Positions 24,341 to 36,600 of a stretch of 64,000 nucleotides of DNA are shown piece after piece. Source of the stretch: Panorpa germanica (taxonomy: Eukaryota > Arthropoda > Insecta > Mecoptera > Panorpidae). Made by a program: the position numbers and the translations under genes. Numbering within the stretch: position 1 is the stretch's first letter; the number at the start of each line of letters is the position of its first letter. The stretch covers positions 6,634,001 through 6,698,000 of the forward strand of contig OY783216.1 in NCBI GenBank assembly GCA_963678705.1. The letters run 5' to 3'. The notes beneath the pieces were generated by a model, which did no database searches, was not told the DNA's origin, and saw nothing but the letters and a program-made list of their open reading frames with translations.

Positions 24341-25409
24341 TTAGTATGCAGAAGTACATAAATTAAAATTTTACAGAACTATATTTCCATCAATGTTTGG
24401 ATATTTAACTAATTAGAAACACCAATATAAAAACGACTAGAAACATTTCTGCTAATTAGGTTAGAGTAATTATACAATACAAATAACGTTTTCAATAAAT
24501 ACTTGTATGTTTCTAAGACAATAAGGAGGTCACCCAAAACCGATAGATAATTTAATCAAATAGTATTTATTGGAATGTTGATTATGTATGGCGGCGGCAT
24601 TAATTTTATAATCCAACTAGTAGTCAAAGCGGTGTCTCAATAACTTTTTCTTTCGTTTTATAGTTTGTTGTATACATATTATGTTTGCATAGTGGAATTT
24701 TAAACAATGTATTAAAACAAACTCTAAAGATGGAACGAAGAGGACGAAAAACTTACGGCAGTAGAAAAGGCAGAGAGAAGAAGAAAAAAAAAAAAATACT
24801 AACTAAATGACCGTTTACACTGACTATCGGCACTGTAGTAATGCCTACGAATGTCACTAGTGAACTAGTGAATATGTGAAACTTTTCTTCATAAATTATA
24901 TATATTTGAGTGTCAATCACTTAACAATCTCAGTTAGAATGAGATCATTATATTGTACTACAGCCACACTAGTCTTAGGATGATAAATCTTATACATTTT
25001 TCTAAATATAAAATAGTGCGTGCGTGCGTGAGTAGTAGAATCGAGTTAAATATTTAAAATATCATAAAACAATATGAGTCAACCTTGTTGGTGATCTGAG
25101 ATTCTCACAACAACGATATGGAGCTACAACAGAGGACAAAAGTACAGCAAACCCCTTCGTTACATTTAAATATTTATCACATTACTTTGATCAAAATATT
25201 TACCACTGCATATAAAAATACAGTCATATTGAAAAATAGAACGAAAAAAAAAACATACATATAAGGTGTCTTTTGAATTTAAATTTTATGAAGTAACTAC
25301 TTTCACTGGTTTTGCCTGTTTGAAATTATTTACTGTTTCATTTATTTCTTTCTTTCTGTAATACGCACTATTAAAATTCAAATATTTTGCGAATAAATTT
25401 CACAAATTT
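24341..25409. other. Intergenic, nothing recognised
   Basis: A short GTGCGTGC run lies at about 25017; no gene. Confidence 0.55.
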
Positions 25410-25840
25410 TATGAAAAAAAATCAGAAATTTGTTATTTTAAAATACGTTAAAATTAAAAAAAACTCCGCAGCGTTACCTCGGCATTTATGTAAAGAAGAA
25501 GTGTGCAAAATTTTAAAAGAATCGGTCCAGTAGATTTTGAGCTAGAGAGGGCACCGACTCTGAAAAACTTAAGTGTGAGAAAACGCGTTTAAAAGTTTTA
25601 AAGTAAAACGAAAGCAGATCAGAGAGGTGAAGACTTAAAACTCTATATCTCGTATAGTTTTACTCTAGTTACGATAGTTAACTCAGTACGCGAATACTGT
25701 TTTAAAAAAAATATTAATTTTTATATCTTCTTTACTGACTAGAAACAATCTAAAGAACAGTCCAAACTTTCTTAATTTATCCGTCTACCGTTATCAAGAT
25801 ATATGTTACATTAAACCGAGTACTTTTTTATAATTTATAG
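25410..25840. repeat. Family E repeat, copy 1
   Basis: AAAATACGTTAAAATTAAAA, AATCGGTCCAGTAGATTTTG and GACTTAAAACTCTATATCT are shared with 58966-59260. The distal part (TTTAATTATTAATATTTTGC with CACAGCTGGT) is shared with 47930-48130. Confidence 0.65.
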
Positions 25841-26655
25841 GCACTTTAATTATTAATATTTTGCATCACAGCTGGTAAAAACAAATTTTGTAGTTAAACG
25901 AACATCATATACAAATTTTTTCAACTTCTATATAAAAGTGATTTTACTAGTGAATTAAATACATTAATATGTTTTCCTAAATTTTCGGAACACACACAAT
26001 TTATAAATGGCAATGTAAGTAGGACAGTTCCAGTGCTTATTGCACTCGAAACACGGCTATCCAAATGTTCCTTAACTGCCTGCAGTTGCATTCAGGAATC
26101 CGCTACAAGATATAATTATAGTAACTTACAAAACACGGCTGGTTAATCTTAAATACGAAAATAGGTCAGACTACATGAAATATGAACAAATAAATTTAAT
26201 ACACTTTCATACATACGTCTCCTACATCTCAAATTGAGAAAACATTGATACAAATAAACTGAAATTAGTTCCATTCATTCATTTCATTTCATTATACATA
26301 GATTTTATGAGCTGTATTAACTACTGACTGATAAGCTACATAAATTATATATATTTACTTACATTGAAGTATTATAAGTAATGGTTTGTACTGTCGACAG
26401 GATGAACAAATACGTACACATGCACGCTCGAACACACACTGCATTAATAAGAAGGCATTTCATACACGCAGTTCTTGAATGACAAACCTCAGGAAGCATT
26501 TTGGTTGCATGAACGCTGAATACAAATTAGTCATAGATAAGGACATTATATGTACTCGAACTTGGTGAAACTAAAAGTCAATAAACAAATAAAAATTCAA
26601 GTATTTGCGTTGATAAGTTTTTGAATAGATACTTGCATTATACACCCATGCAAGT
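25841..26655. other. Intergenic left of the piggyBac relic
   Basis: No feature beyond the tail of the family E repeat. Confidence 0.55.
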
Positions 26656-26659
26656 TTAA

Positions 26660-27274
26660 CCCTGCGTATGTCAAACTCCTATTTCTCTTTCATGAGTACA
26701 GAGCGCGCTTCACCAATGCCCCTAAAAATATAGGTAGTGGTAAGGACTCAAGGTTCCAGCAGAGTGCGAATCTGGCAGTTTAAAAGCTAGCCAGTGAAAC
26801 TTGCCTCTGTTACCTAAAAGAGTCAGTGTACAAACGATGTTAGTATTTTCCAATGTTAGTTTACTTTTCTCGTTGTTTTAAAGTTTTTTCATGGTTAAAA
26901 TAAATGTTTTATGTAATTTAATATATTATTTCTTAGATTATATATATAGATTTTTTTTTTATACTTTTTACTACAATAAGTTTTTGAAGATGGGTGACCA
27001 TTCAATGGGTAAACTAGAAAAGCGAAAACGATGTTTTCTTTGCACTTGGAAGGAAAACAGAAAAACAATGTATTCTTGTGTATCGTGCGGTGTGCCGTTT
27101 TTTACTATTTGTCAATTTTTATTAACAACGGTTTTAAACTTTGAACTTTGGTAACTTCTGGACCATGTAGTAAACACTTCAAGAAGTAATCCAGAATTTT
27201 TTCAGATTTTTTGAAAGCTTAGAAAACTCGAAAAACTCCCCATGACTCGAAAAATATAGTGTTCACACGGAGGG
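26660..27274. mobile_element. piggyBac-like deletion derivative
   Basis: TTAA lies on both sides (26656-26659, 27275-27278), and the termini are CCCTGCGTATGT and, inverted, CCCTCCGTGTGA. Only 615 bp remain. The interior keeps the end of a transposase gene, so this is a non-autonomous relic rather than a solo MITE. Confidence 0.78.
26990..27154 (+). pseudogene. piggyBac transposase C-terminal cysteine-rich segment
   Basis: From ATG 26990 the 54-residue reading has C15-x2-C18-x11-C30-x2-C33-x7-C41 with KRCFLC and SCGVP. This fits the cysteine-rich domain at the end of piggyBac transposases, which binds zinc and the transposon ends. The catalytic domain is absent. The open frame extends upstream to 26891 without recognisable sequence. 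Confidence 0.68.
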
Positions 27275-27278
27275 TTAA

Positions 27279-30200
27279 TAATATTTGGGTATAGTTAGTA
27301 ATTGCAAGGGGAGGGGAGACCGACTCTATAGTGGTACTAAATATTAGGACCTTTCTTTCACAATTGCACAAAGAAATTCCCTTTTTTCTTAGCTCACACA
27401 GAAATCAATTAATTAATTTGGGGCCTATTTGTAAATCCCTTCCTCCTTGCACGGAATTCTGTAAGTGATTTACACTTATGATATATCGGGTGAAGAAAGC
27501 ATTACAAACACACTGCTGCAAGGACTTACAGGCGCTTCTCAATTAAATAAAAAATGTACAAAAAGACGCAACATTTGGAACGATGTTATTTCTTTTACCA
27601 TAATCATTTCCTGAAAACCACCGACTCTATTTCAGATTTAATGATACTACTATTTTTATAAGGTTATATAAAACGATGTATGTACAAAGTAGTAAGGCTG
27701 TTATTAAGCTAGATATGTCAATAAACAAGTTAGTTGACCTGGTACTAGGACGTATGTCAAAGGTCAACATAACTAGGCCACATAACGCATAGGTTTGGTG
27801 ATTTAGGACAATTTTCCAGTTCAATTAATTTACCGGATATAACACTTTGACAATATGTATATTATTAGAACACCGGTCGTATAAATGTGCAATATAAAAA
27901 ATAAAGTGTTTTTTACGAATTTATTATCTATTAACCACAAATTGCACAATTTTAACGATTTTGAAACTATGATAATTAACATCGGACAATTTAACGAAAT
28001 AATACACCAGCTATGTTAAAATATAGTGCAGATCTGGAAATTGAACTCGAAAGCAGAGGATGATGTTAAAGCGATAAAGATCATTCTCTCATACTGGGTA
28101 TGCGTCACTTAATATTAATTTTAATAAATATTATTTATAATTTATTTCATCAACTATTCATAAATATAAAATTTATGTGTTTTTACGTTTGTTTCGCATT
28201 TTAATTTGCTCACAAATGATTTTTTAAAGACGCAATTCAAGAACATGTTTTTTTGCCGCTATGATAATTATTATTATTTTATAACTATTTATTAGTAACG
28301 GTGAAAATTGTTTATTATATTTAAAATATAAACATTTATATTATTCGTTTGAAATGATGTAATATCTTTTTGTTATCTTCATAGCTTAGTATAAAGTATA
28401 CACACAAACAATGCATGATTCTCTTCGCATTCCCAAATTAGAGTCAATTAGTACATGCATTGGCGTCCGCTAAATATTTTCCGGAAATCTTTCTAATAAA
28501 ATATCATATTCCATTTTATTCAGTGTAAATTTGTGTTCTCAGCATTATCTGTTTGCCCCTCTCTTCCGACGCCCATGAACACACGTATTTTGTTTGTATA
28601 TTGTTCGCTAAATTATGTTAATGATTATTTGAGTGATTTCTTTCAAATTATAAAGAATTACGAAATAATATAAGTTTTTTTACACTTCAAGAACAATTGA
28701 CCTTCTTTGCTGTTATTGCAATTGAAATGACCCTCCGTTATCTGGTTATCACACGGTCATAAATCAAATTTGGTGTCAAAGTTGTATATATCATAACCAT
28801 TTAGCAATAATATTTATTATTATTGCTATCTCTTTTCACGATACTACTACTACAACATACATAAGCAAGACGGAAAATAAATCTTTAAATAGTTTACTTA
28901 AATAGAAAGAGATGAATGAAATATTGATAATTTGGGAGATGAGTCAATAAATGTATTATTGAATACAATATATAAGATGCATTTACTTCTAAACAAAGAG
29001 TAATACATCGCCAATATCATTAAATAAACGACAATCCTCGAGATTCTTCCAAAAAGAAAGAAAGTTTGTGAATATAAAACTATTTAACTCTACAAATTTA
29101 TAATATAAAACACGAAAAACGCATCCTCATGCATAAACATGTTTGTACAAGTCTAGACAAGTTAAGTCTGCAACGGTTACATCCATAAAATTGCATAGGT
29201 TAACAAAACAAAAAACACGATAATATTTCGGATGTATTTACATAAGAATTTGATTTGTTTCAGTAGAATGTGAATGTATTTCAAGTCAAAGCATCCGAGA
29301 TGATCAAATACACTAAACAGGAGTTCACTATATAAACAAAAAACCTAAGAGGACGTTCCTAGTCTAAGCTAGTCATCTATCACAAACAATAACACATGTT
29401 GGGAGGTTTTTTTAATAATATAGTTTACTAGTTTATTCTATCTCTTTCTTACATATAGTAAAATATATTTTGTCTCTCATTAAAAAGGCATCGCATTTTC
29501 ACTTACTATTAAAACATTTTATTGATAAAACAAATAGGCATTCAAGTTTTTGTTTGAAGCTAAGAAATAACATGCAGTATCTCGCTTTAATTTATACTTT
29601 GCAGGTAGCCCATAAAATTTAGAAAATGAAATACATAATTAATACCTATTAGACATAAGACTACATTGAAGGATAAGTCTAATAAAATAAGTCTAGTAAA
29701 AATAATCTGTTACAAATTTATCCGGGATAGACTATAGTTTAAGGTTTTGTAAAGGTTTCAGAGTCTATGAAAAACTTATACAAGATAGAATGTTGTAAGG
29801 GCTGCATTGACCTTTCTGAAGGTCTAGCGCAAAAAATCAATTGTATCCAGTTGACCTTCTGCCAAAATAAATGACTTTGTGAATCAGTTGTAACTGAATA
29901 CATTTGATACAGATCATACAGATAAATTCTTCTACAACTTCTTTTACTATCTTTTACAACTTAAGGAACACAACTCTGACAGAGATTCCGTAATTAACTA
30001 ACGAAGTCTTCTGATTAATGGTTATCTAAATTTACATTTTAGATTTTATACAACAGAATTGAAATTGTTTTACATTACTCAGTTAACATATATATTTTCC
30101 TAATTTTCTTACTAAATAATCATTTTAATTCTAATTAAAAAATTATTAGTCTCTTAATTAAGTCATAAAGATTATAAAAGATATAATTAAATAGACTTTA

Positions 30201-31436
30201 CGTTGAAAGTAATTAATTATATCAATAACACAAGTTAACATATTAATAGCCAATAAATATTATAATAAATAAATAGAAACAGAAAATAAATAAATATTTT
30301 CTGATAGCATATTTTATCCATATAACATTATTTAATTTTATAAATTGAAAAAGTTAACAGGTATACAAATGCAGTGCAGATATCAAAAATAATAACTGTT
30401 AATGACTTAAGTGATTTGAAAATAATACAATAAGTGCTACGAAGATAATGTCATTTGTTATATTATTAAATAAAGTAGATAAAACCACATCAAGGGATAT
30501 ATAAATCAGGCAAACAAGAAACAGTTGTTTTCTAAGAATTAAGTTTTCTTTTTATTTTTACAGTAGACAAGACATAAGAAAGGTTTAAAATGTTTCACCC
30601 TATGTCTAAATAAAATTATTCAATAATAATACAAATTGTTAAGTATAAAGAAATGTCTTTCTATTAAATCTACAAGCTATAATTTACTTCATTTATTTAT
30701 TTTAAGGTGAAAGTCAGTATTTAATTATTAAGATTGGTTTGAAACAATCGCTGTACTTCATTTATTTTTAATTGTAAATAAACAAAAAAAAACTGTCGAA
30801 TAGGAAAGCACATGATACAATGAAGATGATTATAGTTGAATTAATTAAAGCTAAAATTAAATCAAGATTGAATAACGACAGGAATAAATTAAATATCTTA
30901 TGAGATGTTTTATTTTGCATGTTTTAAAAGTCGTGACAAATCAACCAAAAAATCGTAAATACATATTTTCTTTCAAACTATCTTATGAAAGATGTATGAT
31001 AAACTTAAAACTACTTGCAAATAATAATAGATTTAAAAAACCACTTACTTGAAATTATATTAATTATTAGTAATTCCTATATCTTAGCTTTTTAAATACA
31101 CACTTTTTATCACTGGTTTATAAAAATATAACACAAGAAAAAACGCTAGCAGCACTCTACAGCAACAGCGGACTAATTTTTTTGACTAGCGACATACGTC
31201 CAAGTGAAGTTCGTACATAATAATTCACTGCCACACAAGCTGCCACAAGTAATTTTATTAATTTTAATTTGGTAGCATTGTTATTTGGATGTGTATCTGT
31301 CAAAGTCAAGTTCTACTCTAATTGTTTAAGTTAATATATTATTTTTATTAATTTATTGATGAATAATATACTTTAATTTAACGAGAAATGTATTTTTACA
31401 TTCGTTAAGGTTTGACTTTAATATAAAATAACTATA
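27279..31436. other. 4.2-kb intergenic region upstream of CutC
   Basis: AT-rich throughout. The CutC promoter should lie in its last few hundred bases, but no core element can be identified with confidence. Confidence 0.55.
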
Positions 31437-32249
31437 ATGTTAGAAGTTTGTGTTGATAATTTTGAATCTGCTTTGGCTGCTGCTGCAGGAGGCGCAAGTA
31501 GAATAGAACTATGCTCAGCGTTAAGTGAAGGAGGTCTGACTCCATCCCCTGGTTTCTTAGCAACAGTAAAAAAACATGTTCGTTATATACAATTTGCTTT
31601 TTTCCTATATCAACAAACTTTTGATAAGGTATTTATAAACAATTTATAAACCTTTCAGATGAAACCGCATATACCAATATATGCAATGCTGAGACCCCAT
31701 CGTGGCAGTGATTTTATTTATTCTGAACATGAGCTTGAGATAATTCTTCAAGATATTAATGTATTAAAACAACATGGACCTGATGGGTTTGTATTTGGAG
31801 CATTGAATAATGATAAAACAATTGATGAAGCCGCTTGCAAAACAATTATTAAGGTGTGTAAACCTTTTCCAGTTACATTTCACAGAGCATTTGATGTTTG
31901 TGGTGATCCTTTTATTGCTCTAGAAACAATTATATCTTTAGGTTTCGAAAGAATTTTAACAAGTGGTATGGAAAGAACCGCTGACAAAGGAGTAAAACTA
32001 ATTAAAGAACTTATTAATAAAGCAAACGAAAGAATATTAATAATGCCTGGAAGTGGTATCAATATTCAAAATGTTGTAGATATTATTAACGAAACAGGAG
32101 CTAAGGAGGTTCATGCTTCTTGTAGAATTAAAAAACAAAATGTTGATTCACATTCTATTTCGATGGGTGGTGATAAAGACAATGATCCATTATATGTTTG
32201 TGATAGGGATACAGTGTCTGAAATTAAACGACGCATAGAAAACCTTTAA
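31437..32249 (+). CDS. CUTC: Copper homeostasis protein CutC homologue (two exons)
   Basis: The predicted 239-residue protein is of the CutC family, a TIM-barrel cytosolic protein linked to copper handling. Exon 1 is 31437-31565 and exon 2 is 31659-32249; both join in phase 0 across a 93-bp intron that starts GTAAAA and ends TTTCAG. Family signatures visible are [12 protein letters not shown] near residue 22, [10 protein letters not shown] after the junction, [22 protein letters not shown] and IMPGSGI. Cys5 and Cys26 have the spacing of the two cysteines reported to bind Cu(I) in human CUTC. The length is close to E. coli CutC and slightly below human CUTC, which has an N-terminal extension. 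An alternative donor (GTTCGT at about 31581) would add five residues; I prefer GTAAAA because it is closer to the consensus. An AATAAA lies at 32730-32735. The gene converges with the EF-hand gene downstream. Confidence 0.93.
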
Positions 32250-32881
32250 ACATTGTATATATCCTCAAAACATTTATAGAACTGTTGCAAAACCATCAGA
32301 GACTGATAATTCATAAAATATAAATTATATCTGGCATAATCGCACCTTAAAATCTCGTTTTACAGATTTAAGTTCTAGTTAAGCAACATTTTTTGACAGG
32401 TCATATACTGTATATGCTGTATTAAGTAATAACAAATTATTTTATATATGTTTTATTCATTTTAGTAAAATGTTTTACATATAAGATATATTATTATATA
32501 TAACACAGACTAAATTAAAAGCTCAGATAATGTCTTATAATATAATAGGCTTTTATAATATTTTCTTAGTTGATATATCTTAATTATTATTACTCTATAA
32601 TATTAAAAATATCTTATATGTGAATGATATGTAAGAAGGCAAAATTTTTATGTTTAGAGGCAGGTTTTAGCAAGTATTTTGCAGTTTACTATCTTTAAGA
32701 AATTGCCGAAAAAATGTTAACACACCAAAAATAAATATTTTAATATACAATGAACTGAACGACTATTTCTTATATTTTCTTTTAAGATTCAAGCAGATTT
32801 TATTATCAATAAAAGATGCATTTTATACTTAAAATACTGATTTTGATCCGTAAGCTATTCATATAAAATTTATTATAAGGA
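32250..32881. other. CutC 3' flank
   Basis: Probably 3' UTR up to an AATAAA at 32730-32735 or an earlier variant signal. Confidence 0.45.
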
Positions 32882-32965
32882 TTAGTATCGTGGCAGAGAT
32901 CGTATAGGAAGTAAAACACTTCAATCCTTGACTATGTACATCTGAGTTCCAATCTTAGATCAGCC
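32882..32965 (+). repeat. tRNA-derived SINE-like head
   Basis: TAGTATCGTGGCAGAG and TGAGTTCCAATCTTAGATCA look like degenerate A and B boxes, about 45 bp apart. It differs from the 5.3-kb example and lies between the converging gene ends. Confidence 0.4.
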
Positions 32966-33408
32966 GTGTTGTAACTGGGACTGTTTACATACTTATCATC
33001 CACTACTTATTCTATGCCAATATAATCATACATTCCTCGGGATTAGCTGTGTAGGCGGAAATACATTTAGAGAATTGCTTATTAAATTGAATAGTGTAAT
33101 TGAGAAACAATCTAAATGTGGTGTATATAATAGTAATATGCTAACCAACTAATTCTTTATAGATGAAGTGCTGAATCTTTTGTATAAGTTCATAACAAAG
33201 TTATATTTAAATTCTATTTATTGTGAATGTACTGAATTTTGGTTTGAATTTTATCTGCTAAGTACATCTACTGTTTCCGAGATGGCGCTTGTATATTTTA
33301 AAACAAATATTTATACAATTCTTTTTAAATTATAATTGCCTAATATCATTAATTAATTTAAAAGTAGTTCTAATACTATAAACTTATTTACAATGATTTA
33401 AGTCTTAG
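32966..33408. other. 3' flank of the EF-hand gene
   Basis: It contains the likely minus-strand AATAAA (33222-33217), about 190 bp past the stop codon. Confidence 0.5.
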
Positions 33409-33633
33409 CTACACAACTACAGAGCGTCTGTTTGATTTCTTATCAGGTGTGTAATGTTCCAAATCACCAGGATCGGCATTAAGAGCGCTGTAATCAACTG
33501 GGAAAAGACCAATATGTGGAGTTCCCCCGGGAGGTCCAAATACCCATTGTCCAGGTCCATTAGGATACTTTCCCAATAAATAATTAGCGAAGCACAAGTG
33601 ATAGATTGGAAATCTTAATGTGTAATCTCCATT
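33409..33633 (-). CDS. EF-hand gene, last coding exon
   Basis: The acceptor is TTTTGTCTAG, phase 0, and there are 74 codons plus stop. It begins NGDYTLRFPIYHLCF and contains GKYPNGPGQWVFGP, a C-terminal pattern typical of sarcoplasmic calcium-binding and calexcitin-like proteins. A lineage-specific tail ends in SNRRSVVV. Confidence 0.88.
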   Translation of the reverse strand, partial: NGDYTLRFPIYHLCFANYLLGKYPNGPGQWVFGPPGGTPHIGLFPVDYSALNADPGDLEHYTPDKKSNRRSVVV

Positions 33634-36600
33634 CTAGACAAAATAATTTGTATTAATTAATAGTAAATATCATTATATGCAACTAAGGGAATATATACTT
33701 ACTCCTGTCATGGATTTATAAGCCTGGTCAATGTATTCCCCTACTGTAGTAGCATCCATTCCTAATACAGAGGAATAAAAGGCGCTAAGCTCATCTCTTG
33801 TTATAATACCAGAACCTAGAAAGAAAATGTACAAATGTAAACCGTTTTACTAAAATTTATTTAGAATGCCTACATGCCAATATCGCGAAAACGACTTTAA
33901 ATTACTGCAGTTGATATGATGGTCTGATAAAGGATAAAGGTCGTGTCAAGTTCTAGTCCCGTTTTCTACATAAACATGCTTGCGGTTTCTAACTTAACTT
34001 TTAGTCAAATTGGATGTATAACAAAAGTGATGTAGTAAAGTTTTTAACAGAACCATGTTCGAAAAATTCTAAAATCTAACAACATGAATTCTTAAATGTA
34101 ACATTAATTATTTTCTACTATGTATACTCTAGAAACTAGTAATAATTAATTCCCTCCTAAACCTGTACTTCGAAAAGTGTTATTGAGATTGCGTCTCGCT
34201 TGTCGCAGGTGTTATGAATAAATTAAAACCTCCATTAACGATATTAAACAAGAGACCCTGGCATAGTAGCAGGGGCAAACTCGAATTTTAGACGAATACA
34301 TATGTGTTTAAGTAAAAAAGAATAAATTAAGTATAAGATTAATTTTCAACTTAACATGATTTATGAATAAAAGGTACGCCTGTGGTGTACGCAATCCTTT
34401 TAACACTACTGTTAGGCTATAAAAATTTGTTATTAAAATATTTTTGTATTCTTACCACTTCTATTGATGACATGGAATATAACTTTACATAAATATTGCA
34501 GCCATATTGGAAAATCTGTCATGCATTTTGCTTTATCTGTTAGAACAAACCATCTCGTTAACCAAGAGTCAAGACTGATAAAACCAGCTAGGAGGTCTTC
34601 ATCAACATTGGAGAAAAGATCGGATTCACCTTCGTATTTGTTTATAGATGGTTTAATAAATGTGTCAATAATACCCTGCTGAACTTCCATTAAAATATTG
34701 CATTCTGGGGAATTTGGAGACCAATCAGCGAAATGTCGAAGTTTCTGAAAATAAAACGATTTTATTTAATAAGTATTAAGAAACGACCCAAAATGACGTT
34801 TTAAAATGAAAATATATAAAATTATTCATCGGTGCACAGAGTTTTCAATCTTTTTACCGAACTGTGTTAAAATGGGCTTGTGTCCTCATTTGTTAGTGCT
34901 CGATTTTTCAATTGTTGATTAAAATTGATGTTAATAAATGTATATTGGCGTGTCTATTTTATTAAATATCTAAATGTTGACGGATATATAGCAATTAAAA
35001 ATTTGAATTGTAGTTTTAGCACTAGAAATGGTCGGCCATATTTGTTTGACGTGAAATGCATTTTAACGTCAGTTATTTATTGATTAGTTCAGTCCTATGG
35101 TAATGTTTTGTAGCTGTTGGTAGTCGAAATAATCAAGTCAAGTCAAAGAATAATAAGTTTTTATTTTATTTAACCCTGTTACGGCAGACATAATATTGAA
35201 ATTTCATTCTTCCTCGAAATAGCTGTAAATAATATTTGATATTTTAATATATAAATACATATAGCAGAGATTTATGAGCTGTAAGGTTGGTAACCTGTAA
35301 ACTTGTCAGAGTTCTGTCAAGAATATATCTCTTTACGCTCTGTTTTATAAAAGAGATAGTAACTAGGGGTTGTGATGTCACATGCAATTGGAATGTTGTA
35401 CAACGTTGAATCTCTTTAATATTAAAGAAATTAAGAAATATTAAGAAATTAAGACATAAGACACAAGCCCATTCATGAGCTTTTTTTAAATTTTTGTTAA
35501 ATTTTCATATTTCTTTAATTGTTTGATGGAGTTATGTCCACTGCCCGTTAAATTAATGAACTGTTTAATTAAATTTAAATATCTACACTTTTCTGACTGT
35601 TATGCATCTTTTTTTTAATTCATGGGGCTATTAGTTCTATCCATTGGAACTATTGATATAATATAATCATTAACTTGTTGTTAGCGACTCGAACGACTAA
35701 AACTTTGACCTAAATAATTTGTCATTTAACGATACATAAGTCAACATTTTGTGTGTCACAGGACGAGGTCGGGGGTGTCGATACGATCAAACTACCACCA
35801 TTAACATATCTTGATGCCGCCAGGGGGGTTGAGGAGGGTGGTTCCACATGCACTAATCATAAATCAATACCATTATACTTTTTATTCATTTTATCGAATT
35901 CCGCTTGAAGGTCTATTACACACAAGCAAAAACAACATTATGTGTTACCGAGAAGCTAATGGTCTTACAGAGGAGAGTAAAAAAGGATTTCATTCCAAAT
36001 GATATTTATTGAGATCTATAAATTTTTGACATGAAAGAGTTAGCTCACAGTGCAGTCGTTCATCTGAAATGTCTACGTTATGCGTTACAAATGGCGAAAC
36101 CAGTTCACCTACGCGAATCTAAGCGATTTTTTACTGGGGTAATTTTATCCAGTTTTTTCTTCATATTTTTAAAATAGTAAAAGTTAACTCTAAATACATT
36201 CGGATGCTGCTTTATGTAAATAAGCAATGTAACTTCAAAGACAAATTTATTGTGTTTTTAGAGAAACGTTTTATAGCATTTCCTTTGTTTGTTTATTTGA
36301 TCAACCGTATCGCCTGTGCCGGCTGAGTTGGTTTTTCCAGTTTTCTAAAAACATCGTTACTGTAAGTACATATATAAACGTCTGCCTTAACGTTCGTTAA
36401 ATACCATTCCCATCTATTGTTTTAGTTTCAGTTTTATTTTTTAGTTGAGATAATAGTATAGTATATCAATCATGCTATTCCAGCTCTTTATTGAGACAAC
36501 TTCACAGATAGAGAGTACCTTCTTTACATATAACTGCATATAGCCTTCTCACTAATTAATTGGAGAATGGGACGATAATTACGTTTTAATTCTAGAAGTA

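Noticed and set aside
31880-32062. 60-codon minus-strand frame
   Set aside because: It is antisense to CutC exon 2.
34464-34682. 72-codon plus-strand frame
   Set aside because: It is antisense to coding exon 3 of the EF-hand gene.
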